64,000 nt of DNA. Source: Ewingella sp. CoE-038-23 (GTDB lineage Bacteria; Pseudomonadota; Gammaproteobacteria; Enterobacterales; Enterobacteriaceae). Positions 55,814-64,000 of this stretch are shown one piece after another. The stretch covers positions 2,294,001 to 2,358,000 of the forward strand of contig NZ_JAZHOH010000001.1 in the NCBI RefSeq assembly GCF_040419245.1, written 5' to 3'. A program made the position numbers and the translations under genes. Numbering within the stretch: position 1 is the stretch's first letter; every line of letters begins with the position of its first letter. The notes beneath the pieces are model-generated. The model had not been told where the DNA came from and did no database searches. It was given only the letters and a program-made list of their open reading frames with translations.

Positions 55814-58231
55814 ATGAAAACCTCTGCACCCATACCCTTTTTCGACCACAGCCACCATAAGCTCGCCGTGCGCGACTGCGACGCGCCGATTGACGTGGAA
55901 GGCTTTGTTGGCAACGAGAGCCTGAGCCTGCCGTTCAGCTATGACATCACGTTCACCAGCGGCGACCAAAACATTGACCCTGCCGCCCTGCTGATGAAGG
56001 ACGCCTCGCTGACCCTGCAGGCCCCCGTGATGGAGGCCTTCGGCGTGTCGGTGCAGCAGCCGCAGCGGGTCATTCAGGGCGTGGTCACCGGCTTCAAACG
56101 CCTCTCTGCCTCGCGCGACGAGAGCCGCTACGCCCTCTGCCTGCAGCCGAGGCTGGCTCTGCTGTCGCGCAGCCACCAGAACCGCATTTATCAGGATATC
56201 TCCGTGCCCGGCATCGTGGAGAAAATCCTGCGCGAGCGCCACGCCATGCGCGGGCAGGACTTCGTCTTCACGCTGGTAAAAGCGTATCCGCGACGCGAGC
56301 AGGTGATGCAGTACGGCGAGGACGACCTGGCCTTTATCTCGCGCCTGCTGGCCGAGGTGGGTATTTGGTTCCGCTTCACCGCCGACCCCAAGCTCAACAT
56401 CGACGTGGTGGAGTTTTATGACGACCAGCGCCACTACGCGACCGGCCCGACCCTGCACGCCGTGCCGCCCTCCGGCATGCACGACGTCGGCGTCGAGTCG
56501 GCGTGGGATTTGGCCAGCGCCTATCAGGTGGTGGAAAAATCCGTCAGCACCGGGGATTACAACTACCGCACCGCCAACGCCGACCTGGCCTCGGCGGCGG
56601 ACGTCACCCGCGGCGACACCACCACCTACGGCGAGGCCTATCACTACGCCGACAACTATCTGGCAGCGGGCTCCGAAGGCCGTGACCCCGAGCCGGAAAG
56701 CGGCGCGTTCTACGCCCGCCTGCGCCACGAGCGCTACCTTAACCAGCAGGCGCGGTTCTCCGGCGTCGCCAACGCCGCTGCCCTGACGCCGGGTAAGGAG
56801 CTAAAGGTCATCGGCAACACTATTCCGTCCCCGTTCACCAAAGGCGTGATAGTCACCCACACCCGCAGCAGCGCCGCGCGGGACAAAAGTTTTGAAGTGG
56901 CGTTTGAAGCTATTCCTTATTCGGAAGATTACTGCTTCCGCCCGACGCCCGTCAGCAAGCCGGTGATGGCCGGCACCCTGCCCGCCCGCGTCACCAGCAC
57001 CACGACCAACGACACCTACGGGCATATCGACAAGGACGGGCGGTATCGCGTCAACATGCTGTTCGACCGCGACGCCTGGGAGCAAGGTTACGAGAGCCTG
57101 TGGGTCCGCCAGGCGCGGCCTTACGCCGGTGACACCTACGGCATGCACCTGCCGCTGCTGGCGGGCACCGAGGTGGCCATCGCCTTTGAAAATGGCAATC
57201 CAGACCGCCCCTATATCGCGCACGTCCTGCACGACTCGGCGCACGGCGACCACGTCACCATTCGCAACTACCGCCGCAACGTGCTGCGCACGCCGTCCAA
57301 TAACAAGCTGCGCCTCGACGACGAGCGCGGCAAGGAGCACATCAAGCTCAGCACCGAGTACGGTGGCAAGAGCCAGCTCAACCTCGGCCATCTGGTCGAC
57401 GCCGACAAGCAGCCGCGCGGCGAAGGCTTCGAGCTGCGCACCGACAGCTTCGGTGCGATCCGCGCCGAGAAAGGCATTTTCATCAGCGCCGACGGGCAGC
57501 CCAAGGCCCAGGGGAAGGCGCTGAAGATGCAGTCGGCGATGGATTTGCTTAACAGTGCGCACGAGCAGATGAACTCAATTTCTTCGGATGCTCAGGCTTC
57601 AACGGCCAACCCTTCTGACCTGCAGGCTCAAATCAATCTTTTGCAGCAAAACCTTAAAGAATTAAAGCAATCCGTTCTTTTGCTAAGTGCCCCCAAAGGT
57701 ATTGCCCTGAACAGCGGCGAGCACCTGCAAATCAGTGCCAGCGACAACCTAATTGCCACCGCGGGTAAAAATGCCGACGTCAGCGTCGCCAAGAATTTCT
57801 TTCTCGGCGTGGGCAACACTCTGAGTATTTTTGTCAGAAAACTGGGGATGAAGTTAATTGCTAATCAGGGCCCTATCACCGTTCAGGCACAGAATGACCT
57901 GATGGAACTGCTGGCCCGTAAGGCAATCACTATCACCAGCACCGAAGATGAAATTAAGATCACGGCGAAGAAAAGGATCACGCTGAACGCTGGCGGCAGC
58001 TATATCACACTCGATGAGAACCGGATTGAATCTGGCACCGCGGGAGAATATCTGACTAAGGCTGGGCATTATGGGAGGTTGGAGAAAGCATCATACACTG
58101 TAGAAGTACCTGAACTACCCATCATATATCCGGGGTCTAATCAAATGTTCGCATCAGCTAAAGGAATTGATGGAACCCAAAGCAAGACACTTGTGTACAA
58201 GTCTTTTGAACAAGGAGAGCGAAATGGATAA
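55814..58231 (+). CDS. vgrG: VgrG2, T6SS spike protein with a different tail
   Basis: An 805-residue VgrG whose residues ~10-755 differ from VgrG1 at only about 14 positions that I can count, such as A/S in FGVxVQQ and P/A in SSAxRDK. The gp27/gp5 core and DUF2345-like region are intact. After LTKAGHYGR the tail (ASYTVEVPELPIIYPGSNQM ... VYKSFEQGE, about 50 residues) is unrelated to that of VgrG1. The first codons (MKTSAPIP) also differ. Its stop overlaps the start of the LysM effector by eight bases, so tail and cargo were probably acquired together. Confidence 0.95.
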   Translation: MKTSAPIPFFDHSHHKLAVRDCDAPIDVEGFVGNESLSLPFSYDITFTSGDQNIDPAALLMKDASLTLQAPVMEAFGVSVQQPQRVIQGVVTGFKRLSASRDESRYALCLQPRLALLSRSHQNRIYQDISVPGIVEKILRERHAMRGQDFVFTLVKAYPRREQVMQYGEDDLAFISRLLAEVGIWFRFTADPKLNIDVVEFYDDQRHYATGPTLHAVPPSGMHDVGVESAWDLASAYQVVEKSVSTGDYNYRTANADLASAADVTRGDTTTYGEAYHYADNYLAAGSEGRDPEPESGAFYARLRHERYLNQQARFSGVANAAALTPGKELKVIGNTIPSPFTKGVIVTHTRSSAARDKSFEVAFEAIPYSEDYCFRPTPVSKPVMAGTLPARVTSTTTNDTYGHIDKDGRYRVNMLFDRDAWEQGYESLWVRQARPYAGDTYGMHLPLLAGTEVAIAFENGNPDRPYIAHVLHDSAHGDHVTIRNYRRNVLRTPSNNKLRLDDERGKEHIKLSTEYGGKSQLNLGHLVDADKQPRGEGFELRTDSFGAIRAEKGIFISADGQPKAQGKALKMQSAMDLLNSAHEQMNSISSDAQASTANPSDLQAQINLLQQNLKELKQSVLLLSAPKGIALNSGEHLQISASDNLIATAGKNADVSVAKNFFLGVGNTLSIFVRKLGMKLIANQGPITVQAQNDLMELLARKAITITSTEDEIKITAKKRITLNAGGSYITLDENRIESGTAGEYLTKAGHYGRLEKASYTVEVPELPIIYPGSNQMFASAKGIDGTQSKTLVYKSFEQGERNG

Positions 58232-59897
58232 GAAAAAGACTCCGCTTTTTGATAAACCACAGGATGAGCCAACAGAATATGATGGTTTATTAGGATGGAC
58301 AACAAATTGGAAATGTTATTTAGATCCTAAAGAGAAACCTATTCCTTTAGATGAAGTAGAATCTTTGAATGCTTCTAAAGATTCAGTCATTATTAAAAGA
58401 GGTGATACAATTAGTCACATTGCAAAGGATAACAATTGCACTGTTAACGAAATAATCAGACTTAACAACATAAAAAAACCTCAACTTATATATCCTGGGC
58501 AGACATTAAGACTACCTACGATTGAATATGCTTATTCCGATCTTTCTCCGCCGGATACAAATAGTAAATGTGAACTTTCATTCACCTTCGAAGATCTGAT
58601 AAACAAACCGATACCAAACCTTAAAATAAGAATAGAATCTGCTACTACAGTCATTTATGACTCGATTACAGATAGTATGGGTAAAATTGAAAAGTTAATT
58701 ATTAATTCAGAAAAAGAAGTTAGAGTATTAGTATTAAACGCAGCGGGAAAAATAAAGGAAATTGCAAACTTCCCAACAACACCAGGTAAAACAGACATTA
58801 TTTTATCCAGCCCTAAGGTGAGGATAAAAGGTCAAAGTGCGGCTATAAATGGTATGCCTGGTGATATTGATAAAGGCACAAACAAAATTAATACACTGAG
58901 TGTGGGCAGAGATAGCAAGGGAGCCCCTTCCTTACAGTTAAACCATATGTGTCCAAACAGTTATGATTTATCTTTAGGTAAAAATATTATTTATTACGAA
59001 TACATTATTGCCGCAGCAAAAAGAAGCGGATTTATCCCACAAAGTATTGCTGCAATCATAAATGCTGAATCTGCAAAATACCCAGGGGGGGTATGGAGAC
59101 AAGATTCGGTGTGTTTTAATTCAAGTAAAATAAATGCAGAAAAAAAGCGAAGAAAAGGATTGGGGCTGGAACCTGAAAATGATGTTTTCTATAAAAGTTC
59201 TGCAGCAGGGATGACACAGTTTCTAAACCTTACCTGGATAGGTGAGATCTTACGCAGTGAGACTTACCTCAATCAAAAAGCCATAGCCGCAGGTATAATC
59301 GCTGAAAAACCAAGCTTGGACAAACATGGTCGAGAAAGAGTACGTAGGGATGGAACACCAATTCTTGAAAATAAATTTCAAGTATCACCAAATGTTTGGA
59401 AGAACCTTTATGAAATAAAAAAAAGTAGTTATACCAGCGGTATTACACCATATCCATCTCTGGCCACACAAACCATCCAAAATTGGCTTAATCTCCGTTT
59501 TAAAGCGGAATATGCTATCATGGCGGCTGTAGACTACGGATTAAGCAATCTTGCATCCTTAAAAAAATCTGGTTTTAAAATTGATAGCCTTAATGATGCT
59601 GAAAAAGCCAAGATAATTTATCTAACTCACCATCTTGGTTTAACTGATGCAATACGTTTTATTCACAATTCAATAACTGAATCTTCAGCCAAGAAATTAC
59701 TAATAGCTCAGATTGGTTCTGTCAAGGCAGCAACATATGCATCCGATAATGATAGTAGCTACATAAATGCACATAGACAATGGCTAAGCAGTTTTATAAA
59801 TTTCAATATTGTCATTGAATTATATTACTGCCCAGAACTTAGCAAAGAAAAGACTAATGATGTTAATCTGTTTGATGTAATCAATAAACTAAAATGA
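58224..59897 (+). CDS. LysM plus lysozyme-like peptidoglycan-degrading T6SS effector
   Basis: A 557-residue protein starting MDKKKTPLFDKPQDEP (AAGGAGAG upstream; ATG inside the vgrG2 3' end). A LysM domain at about 54-98 (VIIKRGDTISHIAKDNNCTV, LIYPGQTLRLP) should bind peptidoglycan. A beta-rich spacer follows to about 205. The C-terminal domain has AIINAESAK (Glu282, candidate catalytic acid) and SSAAGMTQFLNLTW (about 325-338), the pattern of lysozyme/transglycosylase folds. There is no signal peptide, consistent with delivery by VgrG2 into a target periplasm. The next gene encodes an exported protein, the likely immunity partner. Confidence 0.75.
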   Translation: MDKKKTPLFDKPQDEPTEYDGLLGWTTNWKCYLDPKEKPIPLDEVESLNASKDSVIIKRGDTISHIAKDNNCTVNEIIRLNNIKKPQLIYPGQTLRLPTIEYAYSDLSPPDTNSKCELSFTFEDLINKPIPNLKIRIESATTVIYDSITDSMGKIEKLIINSEKEVRVLVLNAAGKIKEIANFPTTPGKTDIILSSPKVRIKGQSAAINGMPGDIDKGTNKINTLSVGRDSKGAPSLQLNHMCPNSYDLSLGKNIIYYEYIIAAAKRSGFIPQSIAAIINAESAKYPGGVWRQDSVCFNSSKINAEKKRRKGLGLEPENDVFYKSSAAGMTQFLNLTWIGEILRSETYLNQKAIAAGIIAEKPSLDKHGRERVRRDGTPILENKFQVSPNVWKNLYEIKKSSYTSGITPYPSLATQTIQNWLNLRFKAEYAIMAAVDYGLSNLASLKKSGFKIDSLNDAEKAKIIYLTHHLGLTDAIRFIHNSITESSAKKLLIAQIGSVKAATYASDNDSSYINAHRQWLSSFINFNIVIELYYCPELSKEKTNDVNLFDVINKLK

Positions 59898-59903
59898 GGC
59901 AAT

Positions 59904-60431
59904 ATGTTAAAATATCATTTATTAATTCTATTATTAGCAATCACTACATTTAATACAAAAGCGGAATTAAGCTGTAAATTGGACACAGTTGGCTGTGAAA
60001 CCATAGAAGGCAAGTTAACATCAACTGTTATCGAAAAAGATATTGTAGGGCTATATTTGAATAATGAATTAATTACAACCATAAAATCTAGTGATATAAA
60101 TGAAGCATTTTCATACTATGATCTTGCTCATAAAAAAGGAAAATCAAAACTAATTGAAAAATTGCTAATTTCCTATAACTCCACAGATTGTGTTTCGGAG
60201 AATGTAAAATTTCGCTGTCAGAAATTTAGGGTGATCGATCTGCTTCGTAAAAACATATTATCCAATTCATTTTACCCACCCGTATTAAACTCCATGCTGA
60301 TAAATATTACATGGGGGGGAGAAAAATCAAAAATGATGTTTGAAGACAAATCGGAATTCACTTATGAAGATGGCAAAGTGACTATGTCAAATGGTGGCGT
60401 AATGGCCGAGCAAAAAAAGATTAAAAAATGA
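59904..60431 (+). CDS. Exported protein, candidate immunity to the LysM effector
   Basis: A 175-residue protein with a Sec signal peptide (KYHLLILLLAITTFNTKA, cleavage before ELSCK). The mature part contains four cysteines (LSCKLDTVGCETIEG, TDCVSENVKFRCQKF), suggesting periplasmic disulfides. It begins 6 bases after the effector stop, with GAGGC as ribosome-binding site. Periplasmic location fits protection of the producer's own cell wall against the lysozyme-like domain. No family recognised. Confidence 0.65.
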   Translation: MLKYHLLILLLAITTFNTKAELSCKLDTVGCETIEGKLTSTVIEKDIVGLYLNNELITTIKSSDINEAFSYYDLAHKKGKSKLIEKLLISYNSTDCVSENVKFRCQKFRVIDLLRKNILSNSFYPPVLNSMLINITWGGEKSKMMFEDKSEFTYEDGKVTMSNGGVMAEQKKIKK

Positions 60432-60514
60432 AAATAATAGATAATTCCAATATGAGAATTTTTTTACAGGAAATAAAACTCACAAAGTAAGAAGAAAAAT
60501 AAAGAGCAACACAC

Positions 60515-60859
60515 TTGTATCGCGGGTGGTTATCCGTAAAAGATTTCGACAAATATTGGTGGGATGACCCAGCATATAAGAATAAAAAATCCGCGGCCAT
60601 GAAGAAAAGACCTCCCAAAATTGATTCGCCTCAGAGGGTAACGGAAAACTCATACAACTGCATTGACACTGGCGCTTTCTTCATTGCGTGTTTTAAATCT
60701 AAAGTACTTAAAATTATGGATGAGGACAGCTCAGAGGTTTCAGACGACAACAATATCATAGAGAAGGTGACAAAAAGAATAAACGGTGGTGACAAAGGAA
60801 TTGCTGAAAGGAAAATAGCCACTAAAAAAGCTAAAGAGGTGATTGATGATCAGATTTAA
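60515..60859 (+). pseudogene. C-terminal remnant of a GH19-like lysozyme/chitinase effector
   Basis: An open frame of 114 codons without a proper start (TTG only; a stop lies 12 bp upstream). It opens with YRG, like the YRGRG motif of GH19-type endolysins. It continues with NSYNCIDTGAFFIACF, the usual dtAGwF region, and ends with IIEKVTKRINGGDKGIAERK, matching the conserved T-x-x-INGG-x-x-G-x-x-xR end of that family. The N-terminal catalytic half is missing. It overlaps the following gene by 14 bases, the relation expected between an effector and its immunity gene. Confidence 0.6.
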
Positions 60860-61679
60860 AAAAAATTTTTTCTTGTGGATAGTACTTGTTGCTATAACTA
60901 CAAATTGTTGGGCCGCATATTATAACTCCGTAGAATTTGATGATATCATTGTGAGGTTGAATAAGGATAAAGTCGGCTACATTACGGTTCATAATAAAAC
61001 ATCTGGTATAGATCATTCTTGTGAAATCGCTAATTGGGATAATTCAATGCTAACTGGGGCCGGGGAAATATCATTAACAAGCGATCATGTGGGAGTACTT
61101 ATAGCGTCCGGTAATAAATATCTTGAAACTGAAGACGTGAAGAATTGTAACGGAAATGCTATTAGTGTTTATTCTACTCCGTATTTTGATCAAGAAATAT
61201 CCACCATTATAGACATGAACTTTGAAAAGAAGTTGGTTCTAGCGTTGGTGGTAGTTGATGCTCACTTCAGATCATACCAAGCGATAGTTTCTAATTTTAA
61301 TGGAACAAAAAATATTTTTTCAGATAAGGGATTTTGGAGTGACTCCGTAAAAAATACTGATGACACATTTTCTCAGGGCAACACTATTTATTTAGGAAAA
61401 ATATCGCCAAATGGCAGATTTGTTTCGCCTAACGATTTAGATTGTTCTATTGATTCATTCCCTGGAGTATGGGATATAGCAACAAGAAAGAAAGTGATTT
61501 TCCCTTCGGATAAAGATGCATCAGTGATTGATAGTAAATGCCGGGAACTGTTTTCTGGGAAACAATCCCTAAATGAATTAGGTGGCAAACTTGCTCCCAA
61601 AAAAATAACATTTAATTTATTAAAAATTCTTTTAAATATTTATATTGCATTAAGTGCATCCTCAACGACTCTTGCTTAA
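60846..61679 (+). CDS. Exported protein, candidate immunity to the lost GH19-like effector
   Basis: A 277-residue protein with signal peptide NFFLWIVLVAITTNCWA (cleavage before AYY). The ATG at 60846 follows GAGGT and overlaps the GH19-like remnant. The mature domain is beta-rich with four cysteines (DHSCEIANWDNS, DVKNCNGNA, LDCSIDSFPGVWDIATRKKV, SKCRELF). A truncated paralogue of its N-terminus is at 62913-63074. With the effector broken, it would be an orphan immunity gene protecting against siblings that keep the toxin. Confidence 0.6.
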   Translation: MIRFKKNFFLWIVLVAITTNCWAAYYNSVEFDDIIVRLNKDKVGYITVHNKTSGIDHSCEIANWDNSMLTGAGEISLTSDHVGVLIASGNKYLETEDVKNCNGNAISVYSTPYFDQEISTIIDMNFEKKLVLALVVVDAHFRSYQAIVSNFNGTKNIFSDKGFWSDSVKNTDDTFSQGNTIYLGKISPNGRFVSPNDLDCSIDSFPGVWDIATRKKVIFPSDKDASVIDSKCRELFSGKQSLNELGGKLAPKKITFNLLKILLNIYIALSASSTTLA

Positions 61680-61813
61680 GAAAAATAAAACCCAGAAAAT
61701 CCCCACAACAACTTAATATACTTTAGCAACGTAATAAGCAATGGCATCAACTATCTTTTAAAAACAGGCACCAATCAACTCAGAATGTATATTCTATTGT
61801 TGGAGATGAATAA

Positions 61814-62296
61814 GTGAAAAAAATCATAATCTTTTTTCTGTTTTCCTTTACAACTCCTTGCTTTAGCGAAGAGCATCCTAAATCAACATCTCTAGACGAG
61901 GCCACAATAAATATCCCTGAGAAATGGAATGTCAAAAAAAACAACAACTGTTTAATCATTAAGGCGGAACATGTATATGCATCCGATTACCTTAAACTAT
62001 GCAGAAATGTATCGAATGAAGAAAGTGATTACTTTACCCTGAATGATGACGGAAAATGGGAGGCAATAACTGACGGCATTCCAGTTTTAGCAAATATAAA
62101 CACCAGCTCAAAATTTACTGGAATGAGTGCTGTAATTTCATGTAAGTATCAAGATGATGTTGGATACCATTCTGAACAGTGTTTTCAGGCGGAAATAAAA
62201 TTACCAAAAAAGGTAAATTTCATATTTACTGGTAGAGGCAACCCATCTTTATTTAGCTATTACAATAAAGTATATCTATCATCCATAATAAAATAA
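61814..62296 (+). CDS. Exported protein of unknown family, candidate orphan immunity
   Basis: A 160-residue protein with signal peptide (KKIIIFFLFSFTTPCFS, before EEHP) and a mature domain with several cysteines (NNNCLIIKAEHVYASDYLKL, AVISCKYQDDVGYHSEQCFQ). The start is GTG at 61814 with GGAG eight bases upstream. No effector precedes it directly. AT-rich and in line with the other exported proteins, it is plausibly a solitary immunity protein, but no family supports this. Confidence 0.5.
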   Translation: MKKIIIFFLFSFTTPCFSEEHPKSTSLDEATINIPEKWNVKKNNNCLIIKAEHVYASDYLKLCRNVSNEESDYFTLNDDGKWEAITDGIPVLANINTSSKFTGMSAVISCKYQDDVGYHSEQCFQAEIKLPKKVNFIFTGRGNPSLFSYYNKVYLSSIIK

Positions 62297-62343
62297 CACG
62301 CAATTTATCACCTGTGAATATTCACATTCCGCGTGGTAATTAG

Positions 62344-62821
62344 ATGATACATTCAAAAATCATTATATTTATTTCTTCCCTTGTGTCTTTTTTCGCATTC
62401 TCATCAAATACAATAGAATTCAACATATCTAAAAAATACAATGCGGAGATAACAACGGTAGGGCAAGAAGGAGACTATAAAGTAAAATATAAAATATTCG
62501 AAAAAACCAGATTAATACAAGAAAAAATCATTCATGTCGACTCAGAAAGAAAAATAAACATGTTGATTGATGGTTTTAATTTTGACGGAAAGAAAGATTT
62601 TTCTATCTGGCACATGGACTAAGGCATGAGAACATATAAAATATTCAGAATATTTATTTTACAGATAAAAAACATGACTTTAATGAGATACATTCACCTT
62701 GTGGTGATAATTATATTGATGTCAGAGTTGATAACCAAAAAAAGAATTAATTAGCTCATATTTCGACGACAATCAAGTTAAAAAATGCATCACTGTTAAA
62801 AGAAATATAATGATAAAATAA
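62344..62821 (+). pseudogene. Damaged XAC2610-like exported protein gene
   Basis: The frame starts MIHSKIIIFISSLVSFFAFS (signal peptide) and reaches DGFNFDGKKDFSIWHMD before TAA at 62620-62622. The same frame continues GMRTYKIFRIFI, then a frame change gives DKKHDFNEIHSPCGDNYIDV and a second gives ISSYFDDNQVKKCITVK. Together these follow the order of XAC2610-type proteins (FDGxxDF, DEGMG, CGD), which are often found in toxin/immunity loci. The first stop fits GAA to TAA. At least one nonsense change and two frameshifts are visible, so the gene is dead. Confidence 0.75.
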
Positions 62822-62912
62822 TTACAGCACATACATCAATTTAGTAAATTTCATATCTGACTGTTCTATCTAAAAATAATTTTAGCCACAAATAATGTAT
62901 ACTTAGCTAACA

Positions 62913-63074
62913 ATGGCTAAATATAAAGTCAACTATCTCTTGTTGGTAGCACTTGCTGCTATGACATCCAATTCTTGGGGGGCATATCATAAGTTCGTAG
63001 ATATTGATGATGTAAAAATTAGATCGTATAAGAAAAAGGCGGGTTGGCGATCTACTCATACCATACAAAAATAA
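62913..63074 (+). pseudogene. Truncated paralogue of the 60846-61679 protein
   Basis: 53 codons: signal peptide YLLLVALAAMTSNSWGAYHK, then FVDIDDVKIRSYKKKAGW. It aligns with the start of the 60846 product (IVLVAITTNCWAAYYNSVEF, DDIIVRLNKDKVGYI) and then runs into a stop. The rest of the gene is missing; an unrelated gene begins 16 bp later. It is a relic of an immunity-gene duplication. Confidence 0.7.
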
Positions 63075-63090
63075 ATATAGGTTAATATTT

Positions 63091-63729
63091 ATGAAAATAA
63101 CATGGGTATTTATTTTTATGTTTTTTAGCTCATTTTCATCAACTGCGACTGCACTTAGTAAAGATAAATCATCGTCAGTGATTAGGAGTTTATCTTTAAA
63201 GTCCAATGCTGATACCTCAGCATCATCAAGTTTTGATGCTTGCAACGTGCACTTTAAAGATTATATTTTCCTTACTCTTTCAGATGATGAATATTACCAA
63301 AAAAAAAACCCTATTTCAGAATGGTACTGCTTGTATTCTGGAGAAGCCTTTGAGACTGGATATAATACTCAGCATACTAATGATAATGGCATTGATGAAA
63401 GTAGCACTGACAACAAAATTATATATGATTACAAAAGCAAAGACTGGAAGTCTGTGCCAGATGGTAATTACAAAAGAAACGGTGAAGCTAATCACCTAGA
63501 GTTAATTAAAATAAAGAGTAAAAACTCTCATGGATTCATGACTATAGATAGGATGAAGAAACTCAAAGATGGCAGTAATGTTGAAGGATTTTACTTTTGT
63601 TTAATTCATAATAATCATGCACTCTGCGGCTCTGGTGAGAGCGTTAAAAATAATGCGGGATTTATCTCCTCGCAAGATGCATTGAAGCTATTAAATAGTA
63701 TTTCTTTTGACAAAGATAAAAATCATTAA
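63091..63729 (+). CDS. Exported protein of unknown family, candidate orphan immunity
   Basis: A 212-residue protein with signal peptide (VFIFMFFSSFSSTATA, before LSKDK). The mature part starts with a serine-rich linker (SVIRSLSLKSNADTSASSSF) followed by a domain with paired cysteines (DACNVHFKDYIFLTLSDDEY, EWYCLYSGEAFETG, FYFCLIHNNHALCGSGES). I recognise no family. Its place in the array and exported topology suggest immunity against a periplasmic effector. Confidence 0.5.
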   Translation: MKITWVFIFMFFSSFSSTATALSKDKSSSVIRSLSLKSNADTSASSSFDACNVHFKDYIFLTLSDDEYYQKKNPISEWYCLYSGEAFETGYNTQHTNDNGIDESSTDNKIIYDYKSKDWKSVPDGNYKRNGEANHLELIKIKSKNSHGFMTIDRMKKLKDGSNVEGFYFCLIHNNHALCGSGESVKNNAGFISSQDALKLLNSISFDKDKNH

Positions 63730-63779
63730 ATTAAAACAGACAATTAGCGGAAGAGAGTTATAATGAACCAACAATTATC

Positions 63780-64000
63780 ATGTTAAGAAATTTAACCATT
63801 GGTTTTATTTTTATAATAAACCCAGAATTTGCATATGCAAATAAAATTGACTACTGCAAAACAATTGAATTCTCAGCAGGAGTTTTCAATAAAATGGAAA
63901 TACAAAAGTCATCCGAGAAAGATGGTTGTCGAGAAAAGCCAGTGCCAATATTTTACAATGGCATTAAAGACTATTTTTACCTTTCTAAGGAGGCTTATCC
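63780..64000 (+). CDS. Exported protein, 5' part (cut by window edge)
   Basis: An open frame to the right edge starting MLRNLTIGFIFIINPEFAYA, a signal peptide with cleavage before NKIDYCKT. The mature part has cysteines (DYCKTIEF, KDGCREKPVPIFYNG). There is no good ribosome-binding site at this ATG; a purine-rich site lies before the out-of-frame ATG at 63763, so the true start or an early frameshift is unresolved. It is probably another member of the exported immunity-type series. Confidence 0.45.
   Translation, partial: MLRNLTIGFIFIINPEFAYANKIDYCKTIEFSAGVFNKMEIQKSSEKDGCREKPVPIFYNGIKDYFYLSKEAY

Overview
The window is chromosomal DNA of an enterobacterium (order Enterobacterales). Core gene order matches E. 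coli neighbourhoods (murJ-yceM-yceH-rimJ-mdtH-grxB-yceB, ycdY-ycdX-ghrA-serX, and kdsA-sirB1-sirB2-prmC-prfA-hemA / lolB-ispE-prs-ychH-pth-ychF), but accessory content and spacing differ. A Yersiniaceae/Hafniaceae-type genus (Serratia, Rahnella, Ewingella, Rouxiella or similar) is my inference; the sequence alone does not fix the genus.

Layout. 1-9850: housekeeping and transport genes, mostly on the minus strand, ending in a divergent POT-family peptide transporter. 10097-11093: two tRNA-Ser(GGA) genes, each with its own promoter and long terminator hairpin, each followed by a tandem pair of a ~110-bp structured repeat. 11099-14158: a membrane diguanylate cyclase divergent from the SulP transporter dauA. 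14253-26947: the conserved kdsA...hemA and lolB...ychF blocks, plus a second SulP transporter. 27105-28096: yajD and an SRPBCC-like gene. 28194-38612: a complete N-acetylgalactosamine (GalNAc) utilisation locus, agaR / agaZVWEFA / agaSY, with three AgaR-type operators and a secreted GH36-like glycosidase in the place where E. coli has agaBCDI. 38613-39285: a long AT-rich leader. 39286-64000 (end): the first part of a type VI secretion (T6SS) cluster: tssB, tssC, tssK, tssL, an OmpA-domain gene, hcp, clpV (tssH) and vgrG, followed by an AT-rich island of effector and immunity genes that contains a second, nearly identical vgrG. tssA, E, F, G, J, M and PAAR are not in the window and presumably lie beyond 64000.

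How it works together. The GalNAc locus predicts release of GalNAc from glycans in the periplasm, PTS uptake (AgaVWEF plus general PTS), deacetylation (AgaA), deamination/isomerisation (AgaS) and aldol cleavage of tagatose-1,6-bisphosphate (AgaY/Z), repressed by AgaR. In the T6SS, TssB/TssC form the sheath, ClpV recycles it, Hcp is the tube, VgrG the tip, TssK/TssL the baseplate-membrane link, and the OmpA-domain protein probably anchors to peptidoglycan.

The most interesting part is 48569-64000. Two VgrGs share almost their whole length but carry unrelated C-terminal tails. Each is followed by a different cargo: a papain-like Cys/His protein with a lipoprotein partner after VgrG1, and a LysM plus lysozyme-like protein with an exported partner after VgrG2. 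Around them lie broken pieces: a 3' toxin remnant, a gene with one in-frame amber stop, a decayed copy of the lipoprotein 3' end, a GH19-like C-terminal remnant, a truncated immunity paralogue, a nonsense- and frameshift-damaged immunity gene, and a ~95-bp direct repeat at two module boundaries. This looks like a locus that gains, swaps and discards effector/immunity cassettes. All functional statements about the unrecognised genes are inference.
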